A stretch of DNA of 64,000 nt from Cristatella mucedo (Eukaryota; Bryozoa; Phylactolaemata; Cristatellidae), in the NCBI GenBank assembly GCA_009760855.2, contig WPIO01000006.1, positions 7,555,001 through 7,619,000 of the forward strand. The letters run 5' to 3'. Shown here piece after piece: positions 60,850 through 64,000 of the stretch. The position numbers and the translations under genes were made by a program. The notes under the pieces were generated by a model that was given only the letters and a program-made list of their open reading frames with translations, was not told the DNA's origin and made no database searches. Within the stretch, counting starts at the first letter, position 1. Every line of letters begins with the position of its first letter.

Positions 60850-61470
60850 ATGTGACGGCTTCCAGCGGTGAGGCGGCAGCGGTCAGCGCCGAGACGATAG
60901 TAGCATTCGACAAGGCACACGCGACCCGAGCGAGTGACGTCTCGGCCGCGAAGTGCAGCAGCGAGAGCGTCGTTGCGGCGGAGAGAATCTCGTCGGGCCT
61001 CGGAGCGAAGCTGCGAGAGCTTCTTGATGGTAGAGAGCGCCCACACAAGCGTCTCGGCGCAGAGAACAGAGGAGCACCGCGAGATAGCGGTCAGTGGCGT
61101 GGTGATAGTAGCCTGCGATGAGGCGCAGGCATCCCGTGAGAGCGAAGTCTCGGCTGCACAGCAGCGAGAGCGTCGGAAAGCACCCGAACGAGCGTCTCAG
61201 TGAAGAGCAAAGAGCAGCACAACCGCGAGATCGGCTCGGCGAAGGGGAAAGCGACGAGGCCATGATGAGTCGGAGTGTTTTTCGCAGGGCGGGATCGGCC
61301 GGTGACGAGCGCATGAGACCGGCCATCGAGGCTCGCGTGGAGGTGACCTGTGGGAACCGCCAGATAGTGGGAGCGGTGTCCCAGCTTTGCCTAAAGATGG
61401 GCAGCACCTATGACCGGCTGTTCTCGAGGGGCAGAGCTGACGCGCGCCTCCTGCGAGTGGCAGTCACGTA
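60850..61470 (+). repeat. GC-rich internal tandem duplication, period ~205 bp
   Basis: The segment around 60875-60975 (gatagtagcattcgacaagg ... agcagcgagagcgtcg) recurs around 61085-61180 (gatagtagcctgcgatgagg ... agcagcgagagcgtcg). Both encode similar peptides (VAFDKAHATRASDVSAA / VACDEAQASRESEVSAA). Confidence 0.7.
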
Positions 61471-61687
61471 GTTTGCATCCAGTTAAGCCGGTCAGAACAC
61501 TGCAATGTTTAAATTAATATCCTGACAGTAGAGCCCAAACGACATACCGCTGAACAGGGCACGACCTGAGCAGGCAGTGGAGGCGAACGCTGGGAGCCAA
61601 TGGCTACACGATTTTCCAGTCGTGAGCACCGCCCCTTTCCCAGCTAGGCTGGTGAACTATACAATCTATTTTCTATGGGGGAAGGAA

Positions 61688-61923
61688 TGTTGTGTGCGCC
61701 CGATGCATGCTGGTGTTATAATTAGCCAAGCGCCCTGACACTAATATACTCCGCACCTGAGGTCAATAGTTAGGCCACCGTCGTCTGCTGCGATTCGTCG
61801 AGCTCTGATATGTACGCGCTCTGAGAAATAAAGACAAGAGTCTCGTTCATCGCTCACGTTCGCCCGCTATCTCCGTGAGACTTCCACAAGACCTGCCGCT
61901 TCGGGAGACAGGGTTATACAACA
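61688..61923 (+). repeat. Right LTR of the small LTR element
   Basis: 236 bp; begins directly after the polypurine tract and ends ttatacaaca, abutting a SINE-B fragment. Confidence 0.82.
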
Positions 61924-62035
61924 TTTGCCCCGACCAAGGTCTGGTCGTGGACTCGAGCCCCGTGGCATACGCGAAGCGCCTGAGTAGAGATTAAGTTCTC
62001 TTACGGGGTTATACAAATGGATGATTTTTTCTCAA
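61924..62035 (+). mobile_element. SINE-B copy, 5'-truncated
   Basis: ccccgaccaaggtctggtcg, ctcgagccccgtggcatacg, gaagcgcctgagtagagatt aagttctctta, ending tacaaatggatga. Confidence 0.85.
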
Positions 62036-62538
62036 TTTCAGTTTTCGCGTAGCCGAGTGGTCTTTTACTTTACGTACCAGTTAGTTTTACTTTATAGAAC
62101 ACTGAAGACTGTGTAGTTTGTCGGAGTCCTGGGAGAGGAGCTATAATTGAGCTCATTCTTGAAGATTTTAGCCAAATACACGGGGCGAGCAAACTACGTA
62201 GCCGCCTAGAGGCGGGCTTTCGCGCTGCCCGCTCGGCTCGCAGCTAGCAGGGCGGGTCAGCTGTGGCAGTGGAGGGCTCGCTGTAGCTACTATTTTTGCA
62301 TACCGGACGCGTCCGGCGGTTGGAACTAAGATCAGTAGCGTATTTTTATTTAGTTTAAATATGCTTCAAATGGTTTAGATTAGGATAGCGCGGCCCGAGG
62401 CGCCGTTGCTTCATTCTGGCCACACCTACCCAGCTGTAGACAAGTTCCTGTCGTCCGGCTGGTATCCGGAATCCCGCGGCCCACTCACTGAGCCGACCAG
62501 GCGGCGGCTAGGCTAGGCTGTGATGTAGTAGCCGCGAA
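62036..62538 (+). promoter_or_regulatory. Presumed TAK1 5' flank / promoter region
   Basis: Becomes GC-rich toward the ATG. No TATA box at a convincing distance. Promoter role inferred from position only. Confidence 0.35.
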
Positions 62539-62604
62539 ATGCCGCCGCCCACCTCAACATCGTTCGTCGAGGAGATCAAGCAAGAGGAGCTGACTTGTGC
62601 AGAA
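62539..62604 (+). CDS. MAP3K7: TAK1 exon 1
   Basis: Begins at ATG in gccgcgaaATGccg and encodes 22 residues ([21 protein letters not shown]). Donor gtaggg, phase 0. The flanking DNA is GC-rich, consistent with a promoter-proximal exon. Confidence 0.85.
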
Positions 62605-62947
62605 GTAGGGCGCCGCGCCTGTCATCGAGGCCAGCCGGGGCTGCCTCCGAAGCCGCTGTTGTCAATGCTGCTGCTGCAGTCAGTGCATTCGCCGGTCCTC
62701 TATCTCTTAATCCTCAATCCGCCGCCCCCGCCGCCGCAGGCTGTCGGTCGAGGAGCGTTTGGCGTCGTCTATCGAGCGAACTGGCGGGGCATCGACGTCG
62801 CCGTCAAGGTGATAGAGAATGACAAGGAGAAGAAGGCTTTCCTGACCGAACTGAAGCAGTTGTCTCGCGTAAAGCACGAGAACATCGTCAAGCTGTATGG
62901 CGCCTCAAGCAAGCAGCCCGTACGTAGGTCTCTCTCTCTCTCTCCCT

Positions 62948-63042
<95 letters not shown>

Positions 63043-63633
63043 CGTCGCCCTCTCTTTTGACTGTCGGCCGTCGCCACAGTCTAGGCAGAGCGCCCGAGTG
63101 CTTTTACCATCGCTCGCGAGTGCTTTTCGCTCGGTCTTGTAGGTTTTCCTTGTGATGGAGTTCGCTGAAGGCGGATCGCTGTACAATCGTAAGTGTGATC
63201 GCCGGCATAGCGACATGGCAGCACCATTCGCGAGATTGACGATCGAAGAAGCACCACCGTTCGGCTGCGTCCCCCCAGCCAGCCGTTCGTTGTCATCGAG
63301 CGAGCGAGCTATCACGGGATTTTGAGTCTCCTAGGTGCTTCTCCTGGCCGGCTCTCGAAGCTGCTGCTGCTCGCCTGGTTGCCGTGGCTTTGGTTCGTGT
63401 GCCGTAGCGAAAAGTGATCACGTTTGAAGTCCTGAAACACTTGAGTTCCCCCTTGAGTTACCGCCTTGCCACGAATACCTTCCCAGGCCTTCGCGGTCTG
63501 GCATATCAGCTCGACCTCTCTGTGGCACGCCTCCCACACTGCTGCAGCTGTCTGCCCAGGCCGTGTCGTTTCTTTATCTCTCTTCATCTCGGTTATGCAT
63601 GTACAATATATATGTATATATACATACAATACA

Positions 63634-63681
<48 letters not shown>

Positions 63682-63825
63682 GTATACAGTGTTGCACAGC
63701 ACTCTTGATGTTAACTACACGATGGGCCATGTGATGAGTTGGTGCCTGCAGACGGCAAAAGGTGTCGCCTACTTGCACGGCATGAAGCCCAAGGCACTGG
63801 TGCACAGAGATCTGAAGCCACCCAA
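62539..63825 (+). CDS. MAP3K7: TAK1 / MAP3K7-like kinase gene, 5' part, continues beyond window
   Basis: TAK1 is a cytosolic MAP kinase kinase kinase that, with TAB proteins, couples TGF-beta, BMP and innate immune receptors to JNK, p38 and NF-kB. Exons are 62539-62604, 62740-62919, 63143-63188 and 63690-63825, with matching phases. [14 protein letters not shown] precedes the glycine loop [20 protein letters not shown] carries the ATP-binding Lys; the alpha-C Glu is in [12 protein letters not shown]; then [27 protein letters not shown] and the catalytic HRDLKPPN, whose Asn is split by the last donor. The PKALxHRDLKPPN wording is characteristic of TAK1 rather than MLK or Raf kinases. The ATG is chosen because TGA lies in frame 18 bp upstream (62521). 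The activation loop, kinase C-lobe and TAB-binding tail lie outside the window. Confidence 0.95.
62740..62919 (+). CDS. MAP3K7: TAK1 exon 2, glycine loop and ATP-binding lysine
   Basis: Sixty codons after a ccgccgccgcag acceptor, ending at gtacgt in phase 0. Contains [20 protein letters not shown] and [20 protein letters not shown]. Confidence 0.96.
62929..63038 (+). repeat. (TC)n microsatellite in TAK1 intron 2
   Basis: About 110 bp of TC with early ccctccc variants. Confidence 0.97.
63143..63188 (+). CDS. MAP3K7: TAK1 exon 3 (46 bp)
   Basis: Acceptor ggtcttgtag, donor gtaagt. It encodes [15 protein letters not shown] plus one base: the hinge region, matching [15 protein letters not shown] of vertebrate TAK1. 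Confidence 0.96.
63604..63682 (+). repeat. (TA)n/(TATG) microsatellite in TAK1 intron 3
   Basis: Runs up to 7 bp before the exon 4 acceptor (tatacag). Confidence 0.95.
63690..63825 (+). CDS. MAP3K7: TAK1 exon 4, catalytic loop
   Basis: It encodes [40 protein letters not shown], then DLKPP. Donor gtaagt. The acceptor tatacag sits directly behind a TA-rich microsatellite. Confidence 0.96.
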
Positions 63826-64000
63826 GTAAGTAGTCGACACTACTGCTGCACTGCCTCCATCTCTTAATTGCCTTGTGCCTTGCCCCCACCTTTGCCGCTG
63901 TAGTAGGATCCTGTGCCACTGCTGACGCTAGCACCACGAGAGCGCTGCAGGCAGGCGGCGCTGCGCTATGTACTTGTGCAAGCAAGCTTGCTTCCGGTGT

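Larger units (their letters stand above)
59982..61923 (+). mobile_element. Old small LTR element (non-autonomous)
   Basis: Imperfect direct repeats 59982-60220 and 61688-61923 both start tgttgtgtgcgcc and end ttatacaaca. Each has a TATA-like and an aataaaga signal. A polypurine tract (atgggggaaggaa) immediately precedes the right LTR, so the element reads on the + strand. The interior holds a broken gag-like region and GC-rich repeated sequence, with no RT or integrase. No target duplication; clear LTR divergence indicates age. Confidence 0.8.

Overview
The window is nuclear DNA from an animal, most likely an invertebrate. It has spliced genes with GT-AG introns, metazoan signalling and metabolic genes, a heavy load of LINEs, tRNA-related SINEs, LTR retrotransposons and cut-and-paste DNA elements, and long microsatellites. 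The species cannot be fixed from the sequence. The animal assignment rests on a TAK1-type MAP3K.

Three protein-coding genes are well supported. (1) A HELB-type DNA helicase on the + strand has ten exons from 4103 to 23415. All exon phases fit, and SF1B helicase motifs II to VI are visible. The Walker A (P-loop) exon expected between 7061 and 9765 was not found. (2) Homogentisate 1,2-dioxygenase (HGD, tyrosine catabolism) on the - strand has nine exons from 35208 down to 26866. They cover about the last 350 residues, with all iron ligands present; the first ~95 codons were not found. HELB and HGD are convergent, with about 3.4 kb between their stop codons. (3) The 5' end of a TAK1 (MAP3K7) kinase gene on the + strand starts at 62539. 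Four exons reach the HRDLKPPN catalytic loop and the gene runs off the window.

Most of the rest is mobile DNA. The commonest element is a CR1/L2-superfamily LINE with a short (TTA)n tail and a conserved 3' hairpin; about twenty 5'-truncated copies lie on both strands. A tRNA-derived SINE (SINE-B here) carries a 3' end very like the LINE tail, so it is probably mobilised by that LINE. A second tRNA-like SINE (SINE-A) has an unrelated 3' end. A young LTR retrotransposon (52187-56239, - strand) has 413-bp LTRs differing at 3 sites and a 5-bp target duplication. It is defective: it lacks a nucleocapsid/protease active-site region and has a stop in integrase. A second, older and smaller LTR element lies at 59982-61923. 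DNA transposon remnants include a Tigger/pogo-like element flanked by TA (1026-1656), a pogo-like 3' end (45499-45795) and a remnant strongly resembling SPIN hAT elements (34734-34980).

Layout: 1-4 kb repeats; 4-23.4 kb HELB with TE-filled introns; 23.4-26.9 kb convergent spacer with low-complexity DNA; 26.9-35.2 kb HGD; 35-47 kb mostly unassigned DNA with SINE/LINE fragments and two GC-rich CpG-island-like blocks (about 42.6-44.5 and 46.0-46.8 kb); 47-62 kb a TE cluster; 62.5-64 kb the TAK1 5' end. The three genes have unrelated roles and only share a neighbourhood.
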